NCBI RefSeq assembly: GCF_017599305.1
Contig: NZ_JAGFWR010000001.1
Location: forward strand, 248,001-312,000
Direction: 5' to 3'
DNA: 64,000 bases
Source: Micromonospora antibiotica
GTDB taxonomy: Bacteria > Actinomycetota > Actinomycetes > Mycobacteriales > Micromonosporaceae
Shown: piece by piece, positions 8,376 to 18,245 of the stretch
Position numbering within the stretch: position 1 is the stretch's first letter
Layout of the letters: every line of letters starts with the position of its first letter
The notes under the pieces: model-generated
Told to the model about the DNA's origin: nothing
Database searches by the model: none
Seen by the model: the letters and a program-made list of their open reading frames with translations, nothing else
Program-made: the position numbers and the translations under genes

Positions 8376-10862
8376 ATGACCACCAACGCGACGGGCGGCA
8401 GCCCACCCCCACGGCAGACCGGCGGCACGGACCCCACCCCCGGGTCGCCGCAGGACCGGCCGGCACCCGACGCGCGGGACAGTTCGGAGCCGGGCAGGAA
8501 CGACCCGCCCCCGGCCACCGGACCCGACCCGCAGCCGGCCGGACCGGGCGCAGAGCCGGCTGGGTCGGACGCAGAGCCAGCCGGATCGGGCGGCGAGCCA
8601 GGCGGATCCGGCGGCGAGCCAGGCGGATCGGGCGGCGAGCCAGGCGGATCGGGCGGCGAGCCAGGCGGGTGGGGCGGTGAGCCGGGCGGACCCGACTTGC
8701 AGGCCGACGGAGCCGGCGTGGAGCCCGCCGAGGGCGGCCCGGTGACCGACGAGAGCCGGGCCGAGGGTGGGATGGCCGGCGGCGGGAAGGCCGGGGCCGA
8801 CCCCGGGCCGACCGGGGCGAAGGCCCAGCCGGCCGGGACGACCACGGAGAAGGCCGCAGCGCCGACCACGGTGGCGACCGACCGGGCCGGCACGCCGACC
8901 GCAGTGGCAGCCGACCAGGGCACGACGATCGCGGTGGCAGCCGACCAGGCCGGCACGACGATCGACCCGGCTGCGAAGCCCAGGACCTGGAAAGACCGGC
9001 TCAGGAGAAGCAGGGCCGGGAAAGACGAGGCCGGGAAGAGCCGGGGTGACGGGCCGGCCGGGGGCGAAGCGGAGCAGCAGGAGCCGGCGGCCGAGGCCGA
9101 TCCGTGGACCTCGTTCGCGCCCGCGCCCGAACCGGTGCCCGGCCGCCCCGTCCGGGCGGCCCACGCCACCGGCCGGTTCCTGGTGCACGAGTGGACGCTC
9201 GCCGTCCTCGGCTCGCTCACGCTGGCCGTGGGGATGACCTGGCCGACCCTGCGCTACCCGCTCTACACGCTCCCCCAGGACTACTGGGACCCGAGCCTCC
9301 AGGCCTGGCAGATGGCCTGGTCCGGGCATGCCCTGCGGACCGACCCGGGGCAGCTGTTCCAGTCCAACACGTTCTTCCCGGAGCCGTGGAGCTTCGCCTT
9401 CTCCGACATGCTGCTCGGGTACGCCCCGGTCGGTCTGCTCGGCACCGGCCCGGACGCCGCCGTGCTCCGCTACAACATCATGTTCGTGCTGGCGCACGCG
9501 ATGGCCACCTTCGGGGCGTACGTGCTGGCCCGGCAGTTGGGCGCGGGACGGATCGGGTCGGCGGTCGCCGGGGTCAGCTACACGTACGCGCCGTGGCTGC
9601 TCGCCCAGGCCGGTCACCTGCACATCGTCTCCAACGGCGGTATCCCGTTGGCGCTGGCCATGCTGGCCCGGGGCCACGGCTGGTCGCTGCGGCACGGCTA
9701 CCGCCCCGAACGCCGCCGGCTCGGCTGGGCGTACGCCGGGTGGGCGGTCGCGGCCTGGCAGCTCAGCCTGGGCTTCGGCATCGGCCTGGTCTTCGCGTAC
9801 GTCCTCGCGGTCATCCTGCTGGTCTCGGCGGTGGTGTGGTTCTGGCGGCGGCGGCAGGGGCGGCGGCCCTTCGGGCGGCGGCTGTTCGTGGCCGACCTGG
9901 TCGGTGGGCTCCTCTTCGCCGCCGTCGGCGCGCTGCTGGCGGTGCCGTACTTCAAGGTCGCCGAGCTGCACCCCAACGCGGAACGGACGATCGGCGACAT
10001 CGGTGTCTACTCACCACCGGCGAGCGGCTTCTTCACCGCACCCGGCGAGTCGTGGATCTGGGGTGGGCTGCACGAGGGGGCGCGGGCGGCGCTGCCCTGG
10101 CATCCGGAGATGACCCTGCTGCCGGGCTTCGTGCTGTACGCGCTGGCGGCCGGCGGGCTGTTCTTCTCGGTGTGGCGGCTGCGGCACCGGCTGTTCATGC
10201 TGGCCGGGGTGCTGGTCACCATGGTGCTGGCGATGGGCACCCGGTTCTTCGACGGCACCTTCACCTATGCGCCGCTCTTCGACCACCTGCCGGGCTTCAA
10301 CGGTCTGCGTACGCCAGGTCGGATGATGCTCTGGACGACGCTGCTGCTCGGCCTGCTGGCCGCCGGTGCGGTGAGTGCCTTCGCCCAGCGGGTCCGCGAG
10401 CTGAGCACCGAGCGGGTGTCCTCCCGGCCGTCGCCGTGGCTGCGCGTGGCCACCCTGCTGCCGCTGCTGCTGGTGGTCGTGGAGGGGTTGAACACCACAC
10501 CGCACCCGGTGGTGCCGGAGCAGCCGGCGGCGATGCGCACGGTGGACGGTCCGCTGCTGGTGCTGCCCAGCAGCCAGAACCAGGACCAGCCGGTGATGCT
10601 CTGGTCGACCAGCCGCTTCCAGCAGGTGGTCAACGGCGGCAGCGGCTTCACCCCGAAGCAGCTCGACGACGTCCGTCGGGTGACGGCGGCCTTCCCCGAC
10701 CAGACCAGCGTCGACTACCTGCGCACCCTCGGCGTACGCAATGTGGTGGTGCTGCGGGACCAGATCGTCGGTACGCCGTGGGAGGTGACCGTGGACGCGC
10801 CGGTCGAGCAGTTGGGCATCACCCGCCAACAGGTCGGCAATGCCGTGGTGTTCCGTCTCTGA
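8376..10862 (+). CDS. Large integral membrane protein, probable GT-C-type glycosyltransferase
   Basis: The product is 828 residues. Residues 1 to about 260 are a low-complexity, Gly/Pro/Glu-rich cytoplasmic region with GGEPGGS repeats. The rest has about ten hydrophobic helices, starting with LAVLGSLTLAVGMTW. The first extracytoplasmic loop carries DYWDPSLQAW, an acidic loop pattern like that of polyprenyl-phosphate-sugar transferases of the GT-C fold. A soluble C-terminal domain of about 120 residues ends the protein. The substrate is unknown. It converges with a GT87 family gene, which supports a role in cell-envelope glycan synthesis, but that is inference. Confidence 0.65.
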   Translation: MTTNATGGSPPPRQTGGTDPTPGSPQDRPAPDARDSSEPGRNDPPPATGPDPQPAGPGAEPAGSDAEPAGSGGEPGGSGGEPGGSGGEPGGSGGEPGGWGGEPGGPDLQADGAGVEPAEGGPVTDESRAEGGMAGGGKAGADPGPTGAKAQPAGTTTEKAAAPTTVATDRAGTPTAVAADQGTTIAVAADQAGTTIDPAAKPRTWKDRLRRSRAGKDEAGKSRGDGPAGGEAEQQEPAAEADPWTSFAPAPEPVPGRPVRAAHATGRFLVHEWTLAVLGSLTLAVGMTWPTLRYPLYTLPQDYWDPSLQAWQMAWSGHALRTDPGQLFQSNTFFPEPWSFAFSDMLLGYAPVGLLGTGPDAAVLRYNIMFVLAHAMATFGAYVLARQLGAGRIGSAVAGVSYTYAPWLLAQAGHLHIVSNGGIPLALAMLARGHGWSLRHGYRPERRRLGWAYAGWAVAAWQLSLGFGIGLVFAYVLAVILLVSAVVWFWRRRQGRRPFGRRLFVADLVGGLLFAAVGALLAVPYFKVAELHPNAERTIGDIGVYSPPASGFFTAPGESWIWGGLHEGARAALPWHPEMTLLPGFVLYALAAGGLFFSVWRLRHRLFMLAGVLVTMVLAMGTRFFDGTFTYAPLFDHLPGFNGLRTPGRMMLWTTLLLGLLAAGAVSAFAQRVRELSTERVSSRPSPWLRVATLLPLLLVVVEGLNTTPHPVVPEQPAAMRTVDGPLLVLPSSQNQDQPVMLWSTSRFQQVVNGGSGFTPKQLDDVRRVTAAFPDQTSVDYLRTLGVRNVVVLRDQIVGTPWEVTVDAPVEQLGITRQQVGNAVVFRL
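8582..8686 (+). repeat. Five 21-bp tandem repeats coding GGEPGGS-like units
   Basis: Five consecutive 21-bp units, the last diverged, encode a seven-residue Gly-Glu-Pro repeat in the disordered N-terminus. Copy number is likely to vary between strains. Confidence 0.9.
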
Positions 10863-10883
10863 GGTCGGGTTGCGGTGGGGGTC

Positions 10884-10949
10884 TGCGGGGGAGCCCAGCC
10901 GGCTCCGGGCGGTCAGGCTTGATCCATGCGCCGGCCGGGCTCCCCCGCA
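10884..10949. terminator. Inverted repeat between convergent glycosyltransferase genes
   Basis: A perfect 13-bp inverted repeat (10884-10896 and 10937-10949) encloses about 40 bases that can fold further. It lies 22 bp after one stop codon and about 60 bp before the other gene's stop, so bidirectional termination is plausible. Confidence 0.6.
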
Positions 10950-11012
10950 AACCTGACGGGCGCACGGCCGTCTTGGACTTGCGCGTCTGGGTGGGGGTTG
11001 GGGTGCGTGGTG

Positions 11013-12521
11013 TCAGGCGGGGGTGGGGGCTGGTTCGGGTTCGGGGGCGGGGGTTTTGCGACGGAGTTTGGTCAGCCAGGGGGCGTCGGGGGCGCCGTCG
11101 AGCACGCCGCCGTCCGGGTCGTCGAGGTAGGTCTGGCGGACCGCGTCGCGCTCCGGGTGCAGGATGTCCTTGACGATCAGGACGCAGAGCACCACCACCG
11201 TGCCGAGCCGCAGCGACGAGGCCAGCACGAAGACCCCCTCGGGGAAGACCGGGCGGCTGGTGGCCGAGCCGAGCAGCTCGCCGTAGAAGGCGACGAAGTA
11301 GCACACCTCGGCGAACTGCCAGGCGAGGAAGGCCCCCCAGCGGGGCCGGGCGAGCACCGCCAGCGGCAGCAGCCAGAGCACGAACTGCTGCGACCAGACC
11401 TTGCTGAAGATCAGGAAGGCGGCCACCACCAGGAACGCGAGCTGGGCCAGCCGGGGGCGGCGGGGTGCCCGCAGGGTCAGTACGGCCACGCCGATGCAGG
11501 CCAGCCCGAACAGGGCGTACGACAGGTTGTTGAGGGTCGGGATGTTGCCGTTCAGCCACTGGAACGGGCCCTGGTCGCCGGGGGCGCCGGTGTTCACCTT
11601 GCCGTCGAGGTACCGCCCGATGTACCACAGCGTGCCCCAGTCGATGGGCCGGGTGGTGTTCAGGTCGAAGAACCGCCCCCAGTTGTCCGGGTAGCGGATC
11701 GCCGTCGGCAGGTTCACCGCGACCAGCGCGGCCAGGCCGGTGGCGACGGCGGTGAACGCGGCCCGCAGCCGATTCGCGCGCAGGCCGAGGATCAGGATCG
11801 GTCCGAGCAGGAACAGCGGCCACATCTTCGCCGCACCGCCCAGGCCGAGCAGGATGCCGGCCAGTACGGGTTGTCGTTTCGCCCAGGCGGCCAACCCGAG
11901 GGCGGCCAACCCGATGGCAAGGAAGTCCCAGTTGACGGTGGCGGTGAGGAACAGCGCCGGGGCCAACGCGAAGAGTGCCGCGTCCCAGGGTCGTCGGCGG
12001 CGCAGGGCGAGGATCACCGCGGCGGTGGCGACGGCGAGCGCGCTGAGGGCCAACGCGTTGGCGTTGTAGAACCACCGGCCCTGGTTGATCGTCGGGTCGT
12101 CGACGCCGACGGCGTGCACCGGCAGGCCGAGCGCGCCCATCATGTAGCCGGTGAGCACCGGGTATTCCACCGGGTGGTCCCGGTAGGGGACCTTGCCCTC
12201 GTGCAGGCCCTCGGCGTAATAGAGGGCCAGCACGTCGGTGTAGCACATCCGGGTGTACTGGATGTTGTTCTGCCAGGCACCGTTCTGGCAGGGCGCCTTC
12301 TGCACCCAGTGCAGGGCCAGGGTCAGGCAGGCCAGGGCCAGCACGATCCGGGCCGCCGTCCAGAACCGGCTCTCCCGGCCGGCGGGCCGGTCGACAGCGA
12401 CGGCATGGTCGCCGAGCGGCCCGCCGATCGCCTCCGAAACGCCTCGGACGAAGCCGTCCGATCGGGACGGGTGGTCGCTGCTCCCGGCGTCGTCGATGCC
12501 GGCCGTCGGCTGGGTGCTCAT
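11013..12521 (-). CDS. GT87 (DUF2029) family polyprenyl-phosphate-dependent mannosyltransferase-like membrane protein
   Basis: The product is 502 residues with about ten membrane helices, starting near residue 55. The motifs PYRDHPVEYPVLTGYMMG and the aromatic helices FLTATVNWDFLAIGLAALG and KMWPLFLLGP match the GT87/DUF2029 family. Its members, such as mycobacterial PimE, transfer mannose from polyprenyl-phosphate-mannose outside the membrane. The acidic DH(P)VEYP loop is the likely catalytic site. The gene follows ponA on the same strand, as Rv0051 follows ponA1 in M. tuberculosis. The exact acceptor is not known. Confidence 0.8.
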   Translation of the reverse strand: MSTQPTAGIDDAGSSDHPSRSDGFVRGVSEAIGGPLGDHAVAVDRPAGRESRFWTAARIVLALACLTLALHWVQKAPCQNGAWQNNIQYTRMCYTDVLALYYAEGLHEGKVPYRDHPVEYPVLTGYMMGALGLPVHAVGVDDPTINQGRWFYNANALALSALAVATAAVILALRRRRPWDAALFALAPALFLTATVNWDFLAIGLAALGLAAWAKRQPVLAGILLGLGGAAKMWPLFLLGPILILGLRANRLRAAFTAVATGLAALVAVNLPTAIRYPDNWGRFFDLNTTRPIDWGTLWYIGRYLDGKVNTGAPGDQGPFQWLNGNIPTLNNLSYALFGLACIGVAVLTLRAPRRPRLAQLAFLVVAAFLIFSKVWSQQFVLWLLPLAVLARPRWGAFLAWQFAEVCYFVAFYGELLGSATSRPVFPEGVFVLASSLRLGTVVVLCVLIVKDILHPERDAVRQTYLDDPDGGVLDGAPDAPWLTKLRRKTPAPEPEPAPTPA

Positions 12522-12627
12522 GAGAATGCATCCTGCCCTATGAATGGCTCCCGGACGAGCAGCATGTTCCGCCGGCGGCCCGCTTCACCCCGCGCGGACC
12601 GCCCCGGTGGGGGCCTGCCGAAAGACG

Positions 12628-12669
12628 CCGCTGCCGGCGATCCGCAGGTCTGCGGGTCGCCGGCAGCGG
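12628..12669 (-). terminator. Stem-loop after the penicillin-binding protein gene
   Basis: A 13-bp perfect stem (12628-12640 with 12657-12669) with an inner 6-bp extension lies 30 bp past the ponA stop. It would separate ponA from the GT87 gene, at least partly. Confidence 0.7.
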
Positions 12670-12698
12670 CATAGACGCTCGTCGGTGTACTGGTCAGC

Positions 12699-15629
12699 TC
12701 ACTCCCGGGTACGCGGGGTCGGCAGCAGTCCGCCGCCGTTCCCGCCGTTCTGGCCGGGAAGGTTCTGGTTGGGTGGGGTCGGCGGACCGCCGCCCTGGTT
12801 CCCTCCCTGATTACCGCCCTGGTTCCCACCTTGGTTCCCGCCCTGGTTGTTGCCGCCCGGGTTGTTGCCGTTCTGGTTACCGCCGCCGAGGAGGCACTGC
12901 AGGTCGGTCGGGGCGCAGTTCTGGCCGTTCTGGTTCGGCGGCGGCGGCGGGGGCGGCGGCGGGGTGCCGTTGCCGGACTCCGGGTCGCCGACCTTCGCCG
13001 CCGGCGGGAAGTCCAGCTTCTCCTCGCCCTTGAGCGCGCCGTTCATCACCCGTTCCCAGATCTCGCCGGGCATGGAGGAACCGGTCATGTTGGCGCCGTT
13101 GTTCAGCTTGATCGCTTCCCGCTTGCCCTTGTTGCCCACCCAGACGGCGGTGGCGAGCTGCGGGGTGTACCCGACGGTCCAGGCGTCACCGTTCTGGTTG
13201 GTGCCCTCCTTGAGCTCCCAGGTGCCGGTCTTGGCGGTCGCCTTCCGGCCGTCGGCCAGGGTGTGGCTGATCCGGCCCGGGTAGGCCTCCAGCACGTCGG
13301 TCACGTCGGCGACCACGTCCGGGTTGATCCGCTTCTGCGGCTTGAGCTGCTCGCCGCCGAGCTTCTCCCACTTGCCGGTCTCCTTGTTCTGCTTCTCGGC
13401 GGAGATCAGGAAGTGGGCCTTGTTGTAGATGCCCTTGTTGGCGAAGGTGGCGAGGCCGTTGGCGTGGTCGAGCACGGTGATCGGGTACTGGCCGTAGGCG
13501 ACCACGTGGTAGAAGGGGTCGGGCGCCAGGTCGCTGGCCTTCTCCTTGGTCAGGTCGTGCCCCTTGGGCGGGCTCACGTTGGTCTGCCACATCATGCTGA
13601 CGCCGGCCTTTGCCGCCATGTCGACGATCTTGTCGGGGCCGATGTCGAGGCTGACGTGGTAGAACGGCACGTTCAACGACTGCAGCGTGGACTCCCGCAA
13701 CGTGCAGGAGTCCCCACACTTGGGGTTGTCGTTGCCGGCGTTGCTGACCCGGAACTTGTCGCCCTCCGGGGTGAACGCCCGGCCCTTCCAACGCGACTCG
13801 ACGGACTTGCCGGCCTCCAGCGCCGCCGCCAGCGTGTAGATCTTGAAGCTGGAGCCGGGCGAGTGCCCACCGGTGATGTTGCCGTTGGTGTCGGTGTTGG
13901 TGCCGGCGTAGTCGGTACCGGTGCCGTCGTCCCCGCCGTAGTAGCCGAGCACCCGGCCGTTGCGCGGGTCGATGGAGACCACGGCGGCCATCAGGTTCTT
14001 GCGGGAGCCATCCAGCTCGGAGCCCTTGGTGCTGCGCTGGGCGGCACCGGTGACGGCCTTCTGCACCTTGTTGTCGATGGTGGTCCTGATCCGGTAACCA
14101 CCCTCGCGGAGCATCGCCGAACAGCGCGGCTTACGCTCGGTCACTTCCGCGTCGTTGTCGGTGCAGAGCTTCTTCTCCCGCATCTCCGCCGACACGTAGT
14201 TGATGACGTTGCCGATCGGGGTGTTGACCCCGAACTTGACGCCCGACCGGGATTCCTTGGGGGTCTGCAACGTCTTCGTCGGGTACTCCGTCGGATGCGC
14301 CGGCCGGCCGGGGGCGTCGACCCAGCGCATCTCGATCATGTTCTTGATGACGTAGTCCCAGCGGTCCTTGGCGTCGGCGGGGTTGAGCGCCGGGTCGAAA
14401 CCCTTGTGGGTGGCGCTCGGCTCCGGCTGCTTGATCAGGGCGGCCAGCACGGCGGCCTCGGCCACGTCGACCTTGGAGACCGGCTTGCCGAAGTACGTCT
14501 GCGCCGCCGCCTCGATGCCGTACGCGTTGCGGCCGAAGTAGATGGTGTTGAGGTAGTGCTCCATGATCTGTTCCTTGGTGAACTGATCGTTGAGCTTGGA
14601 GGCGACGATCGCCTCCTTCACCTTTCGCGCGTACGAGTCGTCCTGGAGGTTCTCGTAGGCGTTGCGGGCGTACTGCTGGGTGATCGTCGAGGCGCCCTGC
14701 TTGTCGCCGTTGGAGAGGTTGTTCCAGGCGGCGCGGGCGATGCCCTTGTAGTCGACACCGGCGTGCTCGTAGAAGTTCTTGTCCTCCGCCGCCGCCACCG
14801 CGTCGCGCATGTGCTGCGGGATCTGGTTGATCGAGACGAAGGTGCGGTTCTGCTCGCCCACCTTGGCGATGACCGTCTTGTTGTCGCTGGCGTAGATGGT
14901 CGTGGCGAGCGGCAGCTTGATCTGGTTGGGCAGCACCACGGTGGTGGAGTAGTAGGTGAAGCCGACCACGCCGAGGCCGGCGAGCATGATGAAGACCGCG
15001 AAGCCGGCGATCAGCAGGTTGATCCGCTTGCGCCGCTTGGCCTTCGCCATCGCGTCCGGGTCACCCGGGCCGCGTCCACGCCCACCGCCGGCACCACCGC
15101 CGTAGCCGCGACCCGGCCCGTTCGGGCCGCCCGGCCCACCCGGCCCGCCGCCGCCGACCGGCGCGACGCCGGCCCGCGCCACCGAGGCGCGACCCGCGGA
15201 GCCGACCGAGGCCGCGCCGACGCTGGCCCGGCCGGCGGAAGCCGTCCCGACGCTGGCCCGCCCGGCCGGTCCGCCCGCCGGGGAGACCGGCACCGAGGCC
15301 CGACCCCCGCCACCCCATCCCGGCGAGGCCGGGGAGACCGGCACGGAGGCCCGACCCGGCCCGGCCGGTGAGACCGGCACCGAGGCCCGGCCCGGGGTCG
15401 CCCGGCCGACCGGGGCCGCGCCACCTGTCGCGCGCGGCGGGGGCACCGCCGCCGAGGCCCGCCCGGTGGGCGCGGCACCGCCGACCGAGGCCCGGCCCGC
15501 CGGGGCGGCACCCCGGTCGTCACCGCCCCATCGGGGGTACGCGTCGTCCGCCCCCGGTCCGGGGCCGCCGTTCGAACCCGGTACCTGGGCCCGCGCGCGC
15601 GGGGAACTGGGATCGCCGTACGAGTTCAT
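12699..15629 (-). CDS. ponA: Class A penicillin-binding protein (bifunctional transglycosylase-transpeptidase)
   Basis: The product is 976 residues. Residues 1-190 are a disordered cytoplasmic tail with repeated GRASVPVSPA units; a single membrane helix lies at about 204-227. The GT51 domain follows, with catalytic E282 in AEDKNFYEH and the GASTITQQ motif. The transpeptidase domain has S593-x-x-K596, SLN 651-653 and KTG 800-802, so it is fully equipped. The last 100 residues are a Pro/Gly/Asn/Gln-rich tail with GGNQ repeats. It polymerises and crosslinks peptidoglycan at the outer membrane face. The DUF5318-ponA-GT87 order matches mycobacterial Rv0049-ponA1-Rv0051. Confidence 0.95.
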   Translation of the reverse strand: MNSYGDPSSPRARAQVPGSNGGPGPGADDAYPRWGGDDRGAAPAGRASVGGAAPTGRASAAVPPPRATGGAAPVGRATPGRASVPVSPAGPGRASVPVSPASPGWGGGGRASVPVSPAGGPAGRASVGTASAGRASVGAASVGSAGRASVARAGVAPVGGGGPGGPGGPNGPGRGYGGGAGGGRGRGPGDPDAMAKAKRRKRINLLIAGFAVFIMLAGLGVVGFTYYSTTVVLPNQIKLPLATTIYASDNKTVIAKVGEQNRTFVSINQIPQHMRDAVAAAEDKNFYEHAGVDYKGIARAAWNNLSNGDKQGASTITQQYARNAYENLQDDSYARKVKEAIVASKLNDQFTKEQIMEHYLNTIYFGRNAYGIEAAAQTYFGKPVSKVDVAEAAVLAALIKQPEPSATHKGFDPALNPADAKDRWDYVIKNMIEMRWVDAPGRPAHPTEYPTKTLQTPKESRSGVKFGVNTPIGNVINYVSAEMREKKLCTDNDAEVTERKPRCSAMLREGGYRIRTTIDNKVQKAVTGAAQRSTKGSELDGSRKNLMAAVVSIDPRNGRVLGYYGGDDGTGTDYAGTNTDTNGNITGGHSPGSSFKIYTLAAALEAGKSVESRWKGRAFTPEGDKFRVSNAGNDNPKCGDSCTLRESTLQSLNVPFYHVSLDIGPDKIVDMAAKAGVSMMWQTNVSPPKGHDLTKEKASDLAPDPFYHVVAYGQYPITVLDHANGLATFANKGIYNKAHFLISAEKQNKETGKWEKLGGEQLKPQKRINPDVVADVTDVLEAYPGRISHTLADGRKATAKTGTWELKEGTNQNGDAWTVGYTPQLATAVWVGNKGKREAIKLNNGANMTGSSMPGEIWERVMNGALKGEEKLDFPPAAKVGDPESGNGTPPPPPPPPPNQNGQNCAPTDLQCLLGGGNQNGNNPGGNNQGGNQGGNQGGNQGGNQGGGPPTPPNQNLPGQNGGNGGGLLPTPRTRE

Positions 15630-15826
15630 TCCTCACACCCTGCCGGTCGCGGTGGGACGCGGGGGCGCCACCACCGGGTTGCCGTGAGCTGACACACGCG
15701 CCATGTGGCCGGCGATGAGCCGGGTGCGCGCTGCAATTTCCACATCATTCGGGCCAATCGGGCCGATGGGCCGCCGGTCGCGGTGTCTGTGTCGTACGAC
15801 ACCCGAGTCGACCGGATCAGCCAGGT

Positions 15827-16273
15827 TCACCGTTGCGCCTCTCGCCTTCGCTCCTGCCGGGCGGCGGCGGCGGACTCCGCAGCGCCCTGTTCCGGACCGC
15901 CGTCGGCCAGCCCGTCCCTGCCGAGCAGGAACTGCTCGACGAGGTGGTTCCAGTCACAGCCGAGGCACACCTCCACCACGAAGACCTGAAACTCACGCAG
16001 TGTCATCGCCAGCGCGGGCAACTCGGCCAGCGTGCGGGCCTGGCCGGCGGACTGCTTGAGCTCGTCCCCGTAAATGTAGTGGACGTGGGTGAGGTTCTCG
16101 CTCCGACAGATCGGGCACCGCTGTTCGGTCGGTTCCCCGTGGAACCGGGCCGCGTTCTTCAGGTAGGGCGAGGCGTCGCACACGTCGTACGTGCCGATCC
16201 GCCCGGCGAGCACGTCACGCAGCACTGCTCGCTTCTGCAGCGAGTAGTCGACCACCTGACGAGACGTGCGCAT
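15827..16273 (-). CDS. DUF5318 family protein (Rv0049-like)
   Basis: The product is 148 residues starting MRTSRQVVDYSLQKRAVLRDV. Two CxxC pairs, CPIC and CLGC, flank a conserved core (HVHYIYGDELKQSAGQA), suggesting a zinc-ribbon-like fold. Function is unknown. It lies upstream of ponA, as in mycobacteria, which hints at a link to envelope growth. Confidence 0.8.
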   Translation of the reverse strand: MRTSRQVVDYSLQKRAVLRDVLAGRIGTYDVCDASPYLKNAARFHGEPTEQRCPICRSENLTHVHYIYGDELKQSAGQARTLAELPALAMTLREFQVFVVEVCLGCDWNHLVEQFLLGRDGLADGGPEQGAAESAAAARQERRREAQR

Positions 16274-16382
16274 GCGGGAAAGGGTACGCGTTCCGATCGG
16301 GTGGGGCGACCACCGTCACGATCCGTGCACGGGCTGGCGCAGAACGGGGGTTTGCCCTGACAGCGGGGGAGGTACTAACGTG

Positions 16383-16405
16383 CGATGTATCGGTCCGATA
16401 CATCG
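16383..16405. promoter_or_regulatory. Perfect palindromic operator, probable PadR autoregulation site
   Basis: Arms CGATGTATCGG (16383-16393) and CCGATACATCG (16395-16405) are perfect 11-bp complements around one base. The ATGT...ACAT ends match the known PadR operator signature. It lies 44 bp before the padR start, and the DUF5318 gene diverges on the other side. Confidence 0.8.
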
Positions 16406-16448
16406 AGGCGGTTAACCGGCCGCTCCGAGGGTAAGGAAAGGGTGGCCC

Positions 16449-17090
16449 GTGCTCGAGCTCGCCATCCTCGGCCTCCTGCAGGAGGCCCCGATGCACGGCT
16501 ACGAACTCCGCAAGGAGCTCACCGCCAAGCTCGGCGCCATCCGGGCGGCGATCAGCTACGGCTCGCTCTACCCGACCCTGCGCAGGTTGCAGGCGGCGGG
16601 TTGGATCACCGAGGCCGCCGACGCACCGGCCACCGCCGAGGAGGTTCCCGCACTGACCAGCCGACGAGGTCGGGTGGTCTACAAGATCACTGCGGAGGGC
16701 AAGGAACGCTTCGCCCAACTGATCGCGCAGGCCGGGCCCGAGACGTACGACGACACGGGCTTCGGTGTGCACTTCGCGTTCTTCGCCCGCACCGACCAGG
16801 CGACCCGGCTGCGCATCCTGGAGGGTCGCCGCCGCACGATCGAGGAACGTCGCGAGGGACTTCGGGACGTGCTGGGCCGGGCGGCCGAGCGTCTCGACGC
16901 GTACACCCTGGAACTGCAACGCCACGGCCTCGACGCCTGCGAGCGCGAGGTCCGCTGGCTGGAGGAGCTCATCGCCAACGAGCGCTCCGGCCGTGCCCCG
17001 ACAGTCCCGCGACCCGGGACGGCCGGCGGTCCACGAGACAACAACAGCCCGCCTCCGCCTGGAGAGTCCAGGAATGAGCGGCCGTCATGA
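16449..17090 (+). CDS. PadR family transcriptional regulator
   Basis: The product is 213 residues from GTG 16449, with an AAGGAAAGG ribosome site. The N-terminal winged helix ([37 protein letters not shown]) is typical of PadR, and the C-terminal half is a helical dimerisation domain. It lies 17 bp upstream of ino1, as Rv0047c does in mycobacteria, so it probably also controls inositol synthesis. The perfect palindrome upstream suggests autoregulation. The ligand is unknown. Confidence 0.92.
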   Translation: MLELAILGLLQEAPMHGYELRKELTAKLGAIRAAISYGSLYPTLRRLQAAGWITEAADAPATAEEVPALTSRRGRVVYKITAEGKERFAQLIAQAGPETYDDTGFGVHFAFFARTDQATRLRILEGRRRTIEERREGLRDVLGRAAERLDAYTLELQRHGLDACEREVRWLEELIANERSGRAPTVPRPGTAGGPRDNNSPPPPGESRNERPS

Positions 17091-17107
17091 AGAAGGAGGC
17101 AGACGCT

Positions 17108-18187
17108 ATGGGCTCCGTCCGCGTCGCCATCGTCGGTGTGGGTAACTGCGCCTCGTCCCTCGTGCAGGGCGTGGAGTACTACCGCAACGCCGACCCGAAC
17201 GACCGCGTCCCGGGTCTCATGCACGTCACCTTCGGCGACTACCACGTATCGGACGTGGACTTTGTCGCGGCGTTCGACGTGGACGCCAAGAAGGTCGGCA
17301 TGGACCTCGCGGAGGCGATCGTCGCCAGCGAGAACAACACCATCAAGCTCTGCGACGTGCCGCCCACCGGCGTCAGCGTCCAGCGCGGCCCGACCTTCGA
17401 CGGCCTGGGCCAGTACTACCGCGAGATCATCGAGGAGTCCGACGCCGCGCCGGTCGACGTGACCAAGGCGCTGCGCGACGCCCAGGTCGACGTGGTCGTC
17501 TGCTACCTGCCGGTCGGCTCCGAGCAGGCCGCCAAGTTCTACGCCCAGGCCGCGATCGACGCCGGCTGCGCCTTCGTCAACGCGCTGCCGGTCTTCATCG
17601 CCTCCGACCCGGAGTGGGCGCAGAAGTTCACCGACGCCGGCCTGCCGATCGTCGGTGACGACATCAAGAGCCAGGTCGGCGCCACCATCGTGCACCGCGC
17701 GCTGGCGAAGCTGTTCGAGGACCGGGGCGTCGAGCTGCTGCGCACCTACCAGCTCAACTTCGGCGGCAACATGGACTTCATGAACATGCTGGAGCGCACC
17801 CGGCTGGTCTCGAAGAAGATCTCGAAGACCCAGTCGGTCACGTCCCAGATCCCGCACGAGATGGTCAAGAGCGACGTGCACATCGGCCCGTCGGACCACG
17901 TGCCGTGGCTGGACGACCGCAAGTGGGCGTACATCCGCCTGGAGGGCCGTTCCTTCGGTGACACCCCGCTCAACGCCGAGCTGAAGCTCGAGGTGTGGGA
18001 CTCGCCGAACTCGGCCGGTGTCATCATCGACGCCGTCCGGGCCGCCAAGATCGCCCTGGACCGCAAGGTCGGTGGCCCGATCCTCTCGGCCTCCTCCTAC
18101 TTCATGAAGTCCCCGCCGGAGCAGTACGCCGACCACGACGCGCACGCCGCCGTCGAGTCCTTCATCAAGGGCGACATCGAGCGCTGA
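17108..18187 (+). CDS. ino1: Inositol-3-phosphate synthase
   Basis: The product is 359 residues from ATG 17108, chosen for the AAGGAGG site nine bases upstream. It has the NAD-binding [16 protein letters not shown] motif and the family blocks [29 protein letters not shown] and [16 protein letters not shown]. It converts glucose 6-phosphate to inositol 3-phosphate, the first step toward phosphatidylinositol lipids and mycothiol in actinobacteria. It is probably cotranscribed with padR and ends at a strong hairpin. Confidence 0.96.
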   Translation: MGSVRVAIVGVGNCASSLVQGVEYYRNADPNDRVPGLMHVTFGDYHVSDVDFVAAFDVDAKKVGMDLAEAIVASENNTIKLCDVPPTGVSVQRGPTFDGLGQYYREIIEESDAAPVDVTKALRDAQVDVVVCYLPVGSEQAAKFYAQAAIDAGCAFVNALPVFIASDPEWAQKFTDAGLPIVGDDIKSQVGATIVHRALAKLFEDRGVELLRTYQLNFGGNMDFMNMLERTRLVSKKISKTQSVTSQIPHEMVKSDVHIGPSDHVPWLDDRKWAYIRLEGRSFGDTPLNAELKLEVWDSPNSAGVIIDAVRAAKIALDRKVGGPILSASSYFMKSPPEQYADHDAHAAVESFIKGDIER

Positions 18188-18208
18188 CGCGCCTACCACC
18201 AGCACCAC

Positions 18209-18240
18209 CGAGGGCCGGGTCCGTACGGACCCGGCCCTCG
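18209..18240. terminator. Perfect 16-bp-arm palindrome after ino1
   Basis: Bases 18209-18224 and 18225-18240 are exact complements, beginning CGAGGGCCGGG. The element sits between convergent genes and should terminate both transcripts; it ends six bases before the toxin gene's stop. Confidence 0.85.
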
Positions 18241-18245
18241 CGTGT

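Noticed and set aside
8582..8686. Regular short repeats considered as a CRISPR array
   Set aside because: The units are contiguous, in frame and code GGEPGGS; there are no unique spacers.
7461..9971. Long minus-strand frame (836 codons) opposite the AP endonuclease and membrane protein genes
   Set aside because: It mirrors two recognisable genes; the translation is His/Arg/Gly-rich with no family match.
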